A stretch of DNA of 64,000 nucleotides from Cotesia glomerata. Taxonomy: Eukaryota > Arthropoda > Insecta > Hymenoptera > Braconidae. This document shows positions 32,590 through 43,639 of this stretch, piece by piece; the first letter of the stretch is position 1; each line of letters begins with the position of its first letter. The position numbers and the translations under genes are program-made. The notes under the pieces were generated by a model that saw only the letters and a program-made list of their open reading frames with translations, was not told the origin of the DNA and ran no database searches. The DNA is taken from positions 14,080,787-14,144,786 of the forward strand of contig NC_058163.1 in NCBI RefSeq assembly GCF_020080835.1, in the 5' to 3' direction.

Positions 32590-33406
32590 GCGGCGGGGAA
32601 AATTGTAGACAGCTGTCCAGTCTGCACTGCTGACATTTCGGGAGTGCTGATGGAAATTAATACTAAACTTAAAAAAATGGATACTATTGAGGGAAAACGT
32701 GATAATTTTGCTGGAACTATGAATGCTATTTGCTGATCAGGTTCAGAAGCTGGCAACTGACTATGGTAAACTCCAAAAAAATGTTAAATCTTTGGAGGCT
32801 AGAATAGTGAAGGTCGAAAATTATAAGTAACCAGCGAATCTTGATGCAACATTTTTAGAAGAAATAAAGGATGCTGCTAAAGGTATATCAGATGGAAGCT
32901 TGGAACTTAGGACGTTACAACTAGAATCTCAGCTTCTAGCTGATGATATTACTGTGGGAGGTTTTCCTGAATCAGCTGATGAAAAATTAGCTGATATCGT
33001 TCTACTGTTATCTAAGAAACTCAAAGTCCGTGTAACTGATAATGAAATCATCTAAACTGAGCGTATGGGTACCAAGATCCGAAACAGAAATCGTGATATA
33101 CGTGTAAAATTTAGTAATCAGAAGTATGTTGACAGTTTTATGAACAATATCAAAGGCAACATAGTTAAAGTAGGTGACTTGATACCAGATGCTCAATCAC
33201 CTGAAGCTCCTATCTACTTACATCGCAGACATCCGGCATCTTTATATAAACTTCGACAGCAAATACGAAAGAAGTATCCAAATCTTCAGCCAAAGAATAT
33301 TTGGATTCCATTTTCGACTGTGAATGTGAGATATGCTGATGATAAGCCGCCAATTAAGTTGCGACCATCAACGAGACTTGAGCCGCTTGCAGATGTTCTT
33401 GAATAA
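32590..33406 (+). pseudogene. LINE ORF1 protein (coiled coil and RRM-like), broken
   Basis: Pieces in different frames: CPVCTADI (zinc-knuckle-like) with a following helical part, then KSLEARIVKVENYK and ELRTLQLESQLLADDITVGG, a coiled coil leading to the RRM-like core, then an open 33065-33406 segment with RDIRVKFSNQKYVDSF, LHRRHPASLYKLRQQIRKKY and VNVRYADDK. This order is that of LINE ORF1 chaperone proteins. Stops at about 32735, 32830 and 33053 inactivate it. Confidence 0.7.
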
Positions 33407-33424
33407 CAAGTATCAGCTCCCTCA

Positions 33425-34407
33425 TTGCCAGTACCTGCTTCTTTGATAACTATATTTACTTCATCGCGTCGTAGTTTAAATAATTATTTAAAAGTTTGTC
33501 ATATTAATGCACAATCGCTCAGAAATGAGCAACACTTTGAAGTCTTTAAAGAATATTTTAGATCTCATCGCTATGATATAATTGCTGTCTCTGAAACATG
33601 GCTTAATCATCTGGTATCGGAAACTCTAGTTTAATTACCATTGCTTTATTGAATAGTGAAATAGAAAAAATTGTTAAATGGTGTGATTTAAATTGCTTGA
33701 AGTTAAATGCTTCAAAAACCAAAGCAATCATCTTTGGCAGTAGACTAAAAGTTAGCAATGATTATTGTATAAATGCAGAGAATATTTTAGTTGATAATTG
33801 CGTTATTCCTTATGTTAATACTGTCAAATATCTAGGGGTCATTTTAGATAATAATCTCTCTTGGGAACACCAAGTATTAAAGACTTGTAATCAAGCTATG
33901 AAAACGTTAGCTCAAAATAAAATTACCAATGAAATATTTAATGAACAATTGCGAGTAAAATTAGTGACTACACTTATATTCACGATTTTTGATTATTGTT
34001 GTGCTGCGTTTACCAACATGTCGAAAAAGCTGCTGCTTAGGTTGCAAAGAAAAATGAATTCTTGCGTAAGATTTATTTTCAAATTATCCAGATATGAACA
34101 TGTAACCCCGTATTATAATAAATTAGGGTGGCTAAAATTAAGTAAGTGAAGAGATTATTTCATAGCATGTTTTTTTTTTAAAGAAATAAGGCTAAATTAT
34201 CGGCAGTTGTTTGGCCCAGGACTTCAATATCTTAATGTATCAATGCTTAGAGGTGACATTAGAAAAGATTACTTGCATTTGCCAAGAGCAAATAGTAATA
34301 TGTATGAACAATCTTTTATAATCAATGGTATACGTATCTGGAACTCGTTGCCACCTGGGCTGACAACTGTAGATAATCTTCCTGAATTTCAAAATGCATC
34401 TTTTTAA
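33425..34407 (+). pseudogene. LINE ORF2 remnant: endonuclease start fused to RT end
   Basis: The frame at 33425-33634 gives LKVCHINAQSLRNEQ and DIIAVSETWLN, the first motifs of a LINE endonuclease. At about 33637 it jumps to SEIEKIVKWCDLNCLKLNAS and KTKAIIFGS, the last part of a reverse transcriptase (after the YxDD motif), then VKYLGVILDNNLSW, LQRKMNSCVRFIFKL and, after a stop at 34147 and a frame change, SMLRGDIRKDYLHLP and IWNSLPPGLTT. All catalytic RT residues are deleted, so this copy cannot move by itself. Confidence 0.8.
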
Positions 34408-34618
34408 TTTTTTCTGGCTAATGACAATTAAAATCATTATTATATTTGTTTAATTAATTATAATTTCTGTTTCAAAGTGTCTCAGAGTGTTTATAAATTT
34501 ACTAACTAACTACTGTAAATTTATTAAGTAACTTTATTGTATTTAGGTAACTTTAAAACCTTGCTGTTGTTATATTATCAAACTTACAGTACTATTGTAA
34601 TTGTATTTTTATACTGTA

Positions 34619-34728
<110 letters not shown>

Positions 34729-34796
34729 ATTGCTTATTGATGGCCTTGAGGGAGCTTCGGTTCTAAGGACAAATAAATATATATCTATCTATCTAT

Positions 34797-35039
34797 TTGT
34801 ACCTAGAGTTTTTATAATTTTATTTGCACTCCCTCGGTGAGCTGCAACTCCTCGTCTTCGGGTACTGATGTGAATTCTCTCTTAGTGAGGTACTCTCGAT
34901 TTAGCGGCAAAACTCTGGTCACTATCACTCGCTCTCTGGATATTTATAACGCCTGTAATTGCAAATCAGCATTAGAAATTATCACAAGTTAAAGTTAATC
35001 TAACCAAGCTGGCATTCGGCCTAGCAAGCATCAAATTAA
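34797..35039. repeat. Family X repeat, middle part
   Basis: TTTGTACCTAGAGTTTTTAT (34796 on) and GGCCTAGCAAGCATCAAATTAA (up to 35039) match 56860-57102. It ends with TTAA at 35036-35039, the Kolobok target duplication. Confidence 0.8.
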
Positions 35040-37834
35040 GGGGGTATTCTGGTTTAGAAATTCGAAAAAATTGATTTTTTTTTTTTTCATATTTTCATAG
35101 TATAACCCTTCAAGAAAATGTCCCTAAAAGGATTTTTCGAAATTCGAATTATTTTCGGAGTTACAGCTCATTTTGTGACGCGCCGACAAAACCGTTTCGC
35201 AGCCGGGTCGCGCGAGCGAACAATAGACGATTGGCTAACTCTGGTGCTCTGGCTGCCAAGGTCTTTTGTACTCGATGTATTTTCTTCACTCGATGTATAT
35301 TTCTCAGAATTCACAATTCGGAAACCGGGTGATCGTTTTAATCAATTTAGTTCAAATATATTTATACTAAGTGCTCAGTTAAGTTCAGTTTTGTTTCGAC
35401 TATCTCGCTGTACAAACGTAAGTATTATGAAATCAGTGACGTGAAAAAATATATTTTTAGTGTAAAATTTAATTAATTGGTGCGAAATGGATAGAAAATA
35501 TAGTCGAGGTACGAGTCTTCGTGCATGTAGAACGAGGAAACGTAAACCTCTATGTAATCTGGGTCGTAGGAAGTCGGATACTAGCTTTGCAAGTGCCTCT
35601 GCAGCTAAGCTACACAAGGCAACGACAGAAGATGTTATAATTGGAAATACATACGGGTATTGTATCTTGGAATTTTTTTCAGTGTTTACGGCTTTATCTT
35701 CAGTGATTGTGTGTAGTACATGCAAGAAAAGTATAAATTTTTCGCGAACTGCAGCACGTGGATTGGGATTCCAGATCACATTGAAGTGTAGTTGTCCAAA
35801 TGAACATTATATCAATTTATCACCATCTATCAATAAAGCTTTTGAAATTAATCGTAGAATTGTTGCTGTAATGAGGCTTTTAGGGGTTGGGAGAGAAGGT
35901 ATAAATATCTTTTGTAGCATGATGGATATTTGCCACGGGGTGTCAATAAGTATGTATTACCTTTGTATGGACCAACTGTATAAGGCAGCATCTTCAGTAT
36001 ACGAATCTGTCATTTCCAAAGCTGTTGAGGAAGAAAAAGAATTGATGCAAAAGCATGAACCTGATACTGACTCCACGCATCTTACTGTGTCAGGTGACGG
36101 GACGTGGAAGAAGCGCGGTTTCAACTCACTGTTTGGAGTTACTACTCTAGTGGGAAAATATAGTAAAAAGGTTATTGATACTGTAGTAAAATCAAGCTTC
36201 TGCCAAGGATGTAATTTATGGAAAGGTAAAAAAAATTCAGACATTGAAGCTTATAATGATTGGTACGAAGAGCATCAAGATACGTGTACCATCAATCATA
36301 AAGGAAGTTCCGGTAAAATGGAGGTGGACTCGGTCGTTGAAATGTTTAGTCGTTCGGAGGATAAACATGGGGTAAAGCTTGTCAAATACATCGGTGACGG
36401 TGACTCTAAAACTTTTAAAGGGATTCTTGATATAAACCCATACGATGGTGATCCTGTAGTCATAAAAAAAGAGTGTGTAGGTCATGTCCAGAAGAGGATG
36501 GGATCCCGTTTGCGGAAAGCAAAAAAAAATAATACCGGTATTGGTGGTAAAGGTCCTGGAAAGCTAACTGATAAAGTTATAAATGAGCTAAGTCTCTATT
36601 ATGGTTTAGCCATTCGAAGAAATCCAGAGTCCGTAGAAAATATGAAAAATGAGGTATGGGCTACTTATTTTCATAAAATTTCTACGGACTCTAATCCACA
36701 ACATCACTTTTGTCCGCAGGGTTCATCGAGTTGGTGTAAGTGGCAGGTCGCTGAAGCTGAAGAAACTTTGGATGAATTTCAGCATAATAATCCTCCTTTA
36801 ACTGAAGCAGTTCAGAAAGTTATTAAGCCAATATACGAAGATTTGTCTTCAGAAAGCTTGCTGGAAAGATGCTTGGGCTCAGAAACTCAGAATAATAACG
36901 AGTCTTTAAATTCACTCATCTGGACCTTCGCACCCAAGCATATTCATGCTGGTACCCATACAATTGAAATTGCTAATTTCATTGCGGTATGTATATTTAA
37001 TGAAGGATTTTTACCAGTTTTAAGGATTTTATCATTAATGGGAATAACAATTGGGCCAGAATCTCACGCATTCGTGAACAAACGTGATCAAGTCCGAATT
37101 AACAGGTCCGAGGTACGAGCTACTGAGGCTTCCAAGGAAACTAGAACTGCTAAATCATCTGAAAGAGCTTCACTAAATATGACATTTGAATTCGAAGAAG
37201 GTACTTTGTACGGAGCAGGGATAGCTGATTAATAACAAGTAAGTATAAAACGTCAGTAAACGACTCCGACTGCGCGCGATTAGTCCTCAAACTTTAAACT
37301 CGTTTTTCTCTTAACTACTTTTCTGGAAACGGTGTGCATGATATCTTTAATTCTACTCAACCGATTCACTTGAAATTTTACACAGAGCTTCTTTATACAT
37401 TATAGTATCGCACTACGAAGAGTTTTTTTTTTTGTATTTTTAAAAAATTCCGAACGACAAGAAAACAGGGAAAATACGAAACTTTTTTTTCAATCCACCA
37501 CCATTTTGTGAAAAAAATTTTTTTTTTTCAAAAACGTTTCGTAGTGCGATAACTACACCCTTCCTCTTTACGAATTATTCATGGATTTCCATTTCAGGTC
37601 ATGGGAAGGATTTATATCCTGCGCACCAGGACAAGCCATTTTTCCATCAGTCCCCACTTCGCCGACCTGCAGTTTTTTGAAATTCAATTTTTTTTCTTAT
37701 ATTATTAATGTTTTGTATTCTTAAAATATCAATAAAAAGCTTATAAAAAATTGGATACTAAAAATAATTTCTGTTTTTTTTTATCGCGTCCGAAAAAATA
37801 CCTAAAATTCGGGCTTCTAAACCAGAATACCCCC
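35040..37834 (+). mobile_element. Intact 2.8-kb Kolobok-type DNA transposon with TTAA target duplication
   Basis: Terminal inverted repeats of 20 bp: GGGGGTATTCTGGTTTAGAA at 35040 and its exact reverse complement ending at 37834. TTAA stands on both sides (35036-35039, 37835-37838). The uninterrupted relative of the target at 57080-57125 shows the pre-insertion state. A single uninterrupted transposase gene occupies 35487-37232. TTAA duplication plus a Mutator-like transposase domain agrees with the Kolobok superfamily; piggyBac shares TTAA but not this protein. Confidence 0.9.
35487..37232 (+). CDS. Kolobok/Mutator-like DDE transposase, 581 aa, intact
   Basis: One uninterrupted frame from ATG (35487) to stop, with no intron. 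Basic N-terminus (residues 1-30); Cys-rich segment with CSTC (76-79) and CSC (101-103), probably zinc-binding. The predicted catalytic core has first Asp in SGDGTWKKRG (204), second in YIGDGDSKTF (304; a further Asp at 306), Glu in NNNESLNSLIW (472); between them lie a CxxC (239-242) and ECVGHVQKRMGSRL. The C-terminal tail is Arg/Glu-rich. The layout matches the Pfam Mutator-like transposase domain proteins common in insects. Intact ends, target duplication and no stop suggest recent movement, and it could supply the truncated copy at 19.7 kb in trans. Function by homology only. Confidence 0.9.
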   Translation: MDRKYSRGTSLRACRTRKRKPLCNLGRRKSDTSFASASAAKLHKATTEDVIIGNTYGYCILEFFSVFTALSSVIVCSTCKKSINFSRTAARGLGFQITLKCSCPNEHYINLSPSINKAFEINRRIVAVMRLLGVGREGINIFCSMMDICHGVSISMYYLCMDQLYKAASSVYESVISKAVEEEKELMQKHEPDTDSTHLTVSGDGTWKKRGFNSLFGVTTLVGKYSKKVIDTVVKSSFCQGCNLWKGKKNSDIEAYNDWYEEHQDTCTINHKGSSGKMEVDSVVEMFSRSEDKHGVKLVKYIGDGDSKTFKGILDINPYDGDPVVIKKECVGHVQKRMGSRLRKAKKNNTGIGGKGPGKLTDKVINELSLYYGLAIRRNPESVENMKNEVWATYFHKISTDSNPQHHFCPQGSSSWCKWQVAEAEETLDEFQHNNPPLTEAVQKVIKPIYEDLSSESLLERCLGSETQNNNESLNSLIWTFAPKHIHAGTHTIEIANFIAVCIFNEGFLPVLRILSLMGITIGPESHAFVNKRDQVRINRSEVRATEASKETRTAKSSERASLNMTFEFEEGTLYGAGIAD

Positions 37835-37838
37835 TTAA

Positions 37839-38043
37839 CAAAATGTTATCGCTTCGTTCCACGTTGGACAAGCATAATTAAAATAATTACATTAGCTGGA
37901 TGTTTCAGAAAAATTTGCGTGTCGTCCAGTCGAGCCACTCAGTCACAATGAGTCTTACCAAATTTTGTTCTTCCTTTCTTGCTTCCTCTGCTCTCCCCAC
38001 TACCACTACGCCGGCTTCTCCACCTTTGGGCCTTTCTTACTAG
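37839..38043. repeat. Family X repeat, last part
   Basis: TTATCGCTTCGTTCCACGTT and CTCCCCACTACCAC-type phrases match 57108-57300. It resumes exactly at the TTAA of the Kolobok insertion and runs to about 38043. Confidence 0.8.
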
Positions 38044-38144
38044 CTCCCAAATGAGCTTTCGATCACAGCGCACTGTGACCTGTCGATAAATAACTGAGTA
38101 CTGAAATAGGGGAATTTACCGGGTAACGATCACTCCGTTACAAC

Positions 38145-38640
38145 ATTCTGTAAGCGAACAAGAGTAAGTGACTTCACAGCGAATAAACGTCCCACACGTC
38201 CCACACGTCAGCGTGTATAAACTCTAGGGTTTCGCGCGTTCACTTCTTAGAGAAGTGTTACTGATGTCACTTAATAATAGCGGGTCCTTGCACTATAATA
38301 AGTTCTGTTAATTATTTGAGATATAAAATCACTTCTGATTACCTACTGAAAGCGAACAAGCATATGTGACTTTACAGTGAACGAACGTCCGACACGTCAA
38401 CGTATGTAAACTCTAGCGTTTCGCGTATTTACTTCTCAGAGAACTAGTTCTGTTACTATTTCGTCTATCTTCTTCGATGTCACTTAATAAAGCGGGTTCT
38501 TGCACTACAATAAGTTTTAAAAAATATTTAAGAAACAATACTACCTCTAACTACATGCTGTAAGTGAGCAAGCGTACGTGACTGCAGTGAATAAACATCC
38601 GACATGTCAGCGTGTATAAATGTGTATAACACTTCGTTGG
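38145..38640. repeat. Three ~200-bp tandem units at the left end of the MULE-like element
   Basis: GTAAGCGAACAAG-type landmarks at 38151, 38349 and 38560, each followed by GTGACTT/CAGTGAATAAACGTCCGACA, TCAGCGTGTATAAACTCTAG and TCACTTAATAA-GCGGGT. Diverged tandem repeats; probably the subterminal or terminal repeat of the element. Confidence 0.7.
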
Positions 38641-38938
38641 GCATAGGTCTATCATGTTGCTCGAAGTCTTGTATTCACTCTAAAATTGACCGTATTTTTA
38701 ACTATTAAATTATAATTTTCTCCAAGTGTATCTGTGCTAAGCAGCTTTTGAAATTATATAAACTAATTTAACAATTGAATCTGCTTACAAAAAAAAAATA
38801 ACAGATTTATATGTTCGACAGTTGTCTATCGAACTTTAATTAAGTGATAGAGTTTTCCTTAATTTAAGTAATATTCATGCTGTGTAATGAATACTAACCT
38901 CATTAATGTTTATGCTGTTGTAAATTTTTTTTTCCATA

Positions 38939-41601
38939 ATGAAAGTGAAAAAAGGTGAGAAATTGTTATATCTAAATCAATCGTTTAAAAGTAGAGAAGA
39001 TTTTGAAGAACAACTAAAAAAGTAGGAAGCTTACAATAAGCAAAAATTTGTCTGTCGGAGCTCAGTACTTTTGGATGATCTAGAATACAAAGACTCAGAC
39101 AACAAATATTATGAGCTCATTTATAAGTGCAAATTCGGAGGCAAGTATGTTTCTAAATCTTGAGCTCTCAGACGAACTAGGTAAATATAATTATTTTTTT
39201 GCTTTTTGACATCGAATAAGTATCAATAATAACTTTTATTCTTTCAAAACTTATAGGTCTAATTGTTCTGCCAAAATAAGACTTTTTGCTCCAAGAGACA
39301 GAAAATTTTTAGTCATAAAAAAATTAGAAGATCATCAGAACCACAATGAATCTACGGTAATGTTACATAGAATAATCCATATTTTTTCGTATATTTATAG
39401 ATTTTATTTGATTTTTTTTTGTAGAATAGAAATAAAATGATTGTTAATTACAGAAAGTTTTCGACTACATCGTTGAAAACCGTAAAATAACTTCGAAAGA
39501 AAGTCAAGAAATCGATGACCTTTTGTTGATGCAATGTTCAAAGAAACTTATTCAACAAAGAGTTGAAGACAAGTATCATAAAAAGCTTACCCGAAAAGAT
39601 CTCCACAACTATGAGAATAAAAAGAAAGTTAATGAATCAGATTCATTAACTGATATGATTGATCTTCTAAAAAATTGCTATGGTAATTTATTTTTTATTT
39701 TTACATATGTTTCTATAAATATAGCTTTGAAATAATTACTATTCTTTAGTATAATGTAGAGATCTTATATTTTTTATTGGAAGTCACTGTTAGTGCTTTT
39801 TAAATTTGTATCTGAATATTTCATACCTATTGGAAAAATATTGAATTAAAAAATAATTTAAATGATCAATACTTATAAAAAACAATAAATTAATAATTTA
39901 ACTCTAGTAAACGTTAAATTTAATATTTGTGGATTCATAGAAAAACAAATTTTTCAGAATATTATGATTATTATCATTATATTATTCCAAATATTATCAA
40001 TTTTTCAGGATCTTCTGTCCAAGTAGAACACAAAGACAACGTTTTTGTAGGGTTGTATTTTTCAACTGAAAGAATGCGACATGATTTCAAATTATTTCCA
40101 GAAATCGTCTTTGTTGATGGGACCTACAAATTATTCAAGAGAGATTTTACACTCATGCTATTTGTCGTTGAAGATGGTGATGGTGAGACACAAATAGTAG
40201 GAGTAGGAATTTTAGCAAACGAAGAGAAGCTGACACTGACATGGTTATTTAATTGTTTTAAGACAGACCACCAAGAATCAATCTGAAATATCAGATGTTT
40301 CATGACGGATAAAGATTTAACAGAGAGATCCATCATTAAACAAATATTTCCACATGTTCATATGTATATCTGTTTATTTCACATTCTCAGAACATTTGAC
40401 CGTGAAATTTCTGCTAAAAAACTGAACATTACATCTTCAAAAAGACTTATCAGTCTTGAATTGCTAGATAAGCTTGCCAAGAGTGATTCTGCTGAAAAGT
40501 ATGATAAATTATATCAAATATTTTGCAAGGAAGTTCCTCAACCTGTTTTACAATATTTCAATCGCAACTGGCATAATATTAAATCAGAGTGGACTGTATT
40601 TAGTATGGTTGAAGGAAATTTATATAATCCAACTTATAATCGATTAGAATCGTTAAACGGGAAGGTAAAAGAAGACGTAAAATTAAGAAGTAAATTAACT
40701 CAGTTTGTAAAAAGTTTTTTCAAACATTTGTCGCATCGGGATACGCAAATTAAGCATCGAAGAGCAGCAGAATTATTAAGAAGACTTACTGAAGTGTATT
40801 CTCATGACAGTGACGAATTTACATATCAAAATTCATTAACAAACTATGCATTTTCACATGTTATTGATGTTATTGATTGTTATTAAGACTGTAAAATCGA
40901 GGTCAATGAAATAGTTAGTGGTATCGGGGAAAGTTTCGTTGACAACGTCATGCACAAGTTGCAAGTGTCCAATGAATACTTCAATGTTACTGCCATGCAA
41001 GCATATATTTGCTGTTCGACAACATTATAAATTGCCTTTGTTTGACGAATCTTTATTCCCAAATCGTTGGAAATCACATACAAATTTCGATACTAGCGTT
41101 TCTCCTAATGATTTGAGACTAGATTCAGATAGTTCAACTAGAGTTGTTGAAATTTCAAAACCTACTTGCCAGAGCAAAAGGCAGAAATCGTCTGCCGTTG
41201 ATAAATTATTCAAAAGTATGCGCAGCACTTTGATTGAAGCGCCAGATGATATTTTTAATCAAAGATTACGGAACTTAGAGAAAGTTTTTGATTATTGGAA
41301 ACAGAATCAAGAAATTTGTGTAGTTTCAGTAAGTGAAGATGCGCAAAAAATGAATGAACTTTCGGAAGCCATTGAAAATATAAGTCTTAATATGTCTAAG
41401 GTATCAATAAATTCATCTGTAACTTCAGAATCAACTTTAACGTCAAATAATTTTATAGATAGTGACAAAGATATTAACAACATTAATAATCTTTCTCATA
41501 TTAGTTTGCCAAATGCAGTTAAAGTTCGTGGACGTTCTAGAAGTCGACTTTCATGTACAATTCAAATTTCAAAGAGGCCAAGACGTAAAAAATTAACATG
41601 A
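38939..41601 (+). pseudogene. MULE transposase with FAR1-like finger and SWIM domain, broken
   Basis: Exons 38939-39180, 39257-39356, 39454-39682 and 40009-41601. A FAR1/FLYWCH-type finger spans exons 1-2 (YKCKFGGKYVS, then NCSAKIRLF and DHQNHN). The MULE DDE core lies in exon 4: Asp in EIVFVDGTYKLF, Asp in CFMTDKDLTERS followed by CLFHILR, Glu in NRLESLNGK. A SWIM zinc finger (CTSCKCP ... LLPCKHIFAVRQH) and an Arg-rich tail follow, an arrangement like ZSWIM1/3-type proteins and Phantom-like MULEs. Inactivating changes: stops after EEQLKK and VSKS in exon 1, after HQESI at 40284, at 40884, and a frame shift near 40915. Catalytic residues remain. Confidence 0.8.
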
Positions 41602-41933
41602 TTAATATTAGCATGCAATACGTTAAAAGAATCTATGCAAAAATAAAAGAAGCGAACGTGACGGACGCTAGCGTGTACAGTATTAGTAATTTGACAAACT
41701 TTTTGATAAAGCGTTCAAATTTTTTTATTGATAGACCAAACCTAATTTTTTTACCATAAAATAATAGTACATGAAATAATATAAGTGACAGTACATAGTT
41801 AGATGAAGATAGTATTATATAAGATGTAATAAAATAAACATAAAAGTGTTCATAATAAGGTTAAAGAATGATAATTAAGATGTAATTCTAAGAAGCAATA
41901 AAAATATTAAGAACCTGTAGAATACAGTTAATA
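41602..41933. other. Spacer between convergent genes
   Basis: AT-rich. AACGTGACGGACGCTAGCGT at 41650 resembles the right-hand terminal region near 50705. No gene. Confidence 0.4.
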
Positions 41934-43639
41934 TTAATAATTTAAGACAAACAGTCTTTGCAGAACAAATTCTCTCTTTTCGGGGTGGCTCGTCTTCAGT
42001 TTTGCACATGTAAAATGAAGTTTCTTTAGACAAGAACTACATTCCACAACTAAATCAACTGCTCGCTTCTTACATATTAAACAATTGAAGAGTTTCTCCT
42101 TCCATTTTATGTCCACTAAATTTTTCAATTTTTTATATGCTTCAACATCACAATGTTTTCTTATAGCATTGATAGAAACAGATTTCGATCCCAGACTATC
42201 ATTAAGCTCTTCAGCACAATCAGATACATCATTTAGAGCAATTGTTTTTTCTTTAGATAATATTTGTGTGATTAATTCATCATCTGCTAAAATCCAAAAA
42301 AGCATCAATCTAACTTTCTCGTCTATTGTTTTTGATGAAAATGCTTGGGAAGCTTTTTTAATTCTTTTGATGGCTACAACTTTCGGTTTAGCCAGCCCTA
42401 TCGCAGTTGTTTTTCTTGCGGGGCGACCTCGTTTTCGGCTGATTTTCGGTAAAACTATATCATCTAAATTAGTAGTTACAGAGTTTTCTACTATATTTGT
42501 TATTATAGCGAGCGGCTCAGAACTAATTATAGCTTTTACTTGTTTTAAATCGTGACTTTGGTTGGACTAAGTAATTTTTGGAGTGTCGCGTGAAGTATCA
42601 AATGCATCGTGAGTTTCATCAGTAATCTTTTCTTTGTAATTCGCCTCATTTTTATCTTTGTATTCATCCACATCAATCTCATCTTCACTTTTATCCGCAC
42701 CAGTTCTATCTTCTTCTTCATCCGGATCAGTTTTATTTTCTTTTTCGTCATCAATTTTAGCTGTAACCACACTTTTTGTTCCACTACCAAGCTTTTCATG
42801 ATTTAATGTCTGAATAGTCTCAGCGTCATTATTAGAGTGAGAGTCATAATCCAAAGAATCATCATGTTCGGACAGAGTTTCGAGTTCATTATTTTCTAAA
42901 TTCAAAATTTCTATGATTTCTTCACTACCAAGAATAGGAACATCGAGAACGTGACTATTAAAGCCAGATTCGACATTGTCTAAGGATGGATCGACATGCT
43001 GAACATTACCGTCAGCAATAACAATGACTTTGGTACCACGGGGTAAGACAACAGTATTATTCTCTGGATTAATTTTACTATCCCTACTATTTTCTTTTTT
43101 GGGAAGCTCTAGGGAAAAACTGTCATCGTCGACAATTGATGGACCAGCTCCGGCTTCAAAGCTTTTTGTACTTTCAGAGGTCCCAGCATTACTTTTACCA
43201 GTGTCAGTATTATTTTTAGTACCATCGTCTGTATTTTCAGCGGCCTAAACAAAAATTTATGCATAAAAATGCATAGCAAAAAAAATCACTTCATTTTACC
43301 GTAGCGACATGATCATGAGTTTCGCGAAGAGAATCAATGCAAAAAAAATTTCCATCAGAGGTTGGCTTAAATTTGAAGATTGACGGACACTCGGTTTTAG
43401 CTGATCTCTAAGAAATGAATATTGTGTTATTGTACATGAAATTAACTTGTATAAAATAGAAATAAAGAAATATGAAATAAAATAAAAAAAGAGCGTGTGT
43501 ACAGAGTACACGTGTTAGAAGTGAAACTTCTTTGGCAAACTCAATTTAAAATTTATTAATTAATAGTTAATAGATTTCAAAGACAGGAACATAAAGGATT
43601 AATGCATATATAGTATTGAAAGGATTAAATGAGAAAAAT

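Noticed and set aside
42545..42806. Lys/Met-rich and Phe/Ile-rich frames at 42.6 kb
   Set aside because: Alternative readings of the acidic stretch of the MULE companion gene.
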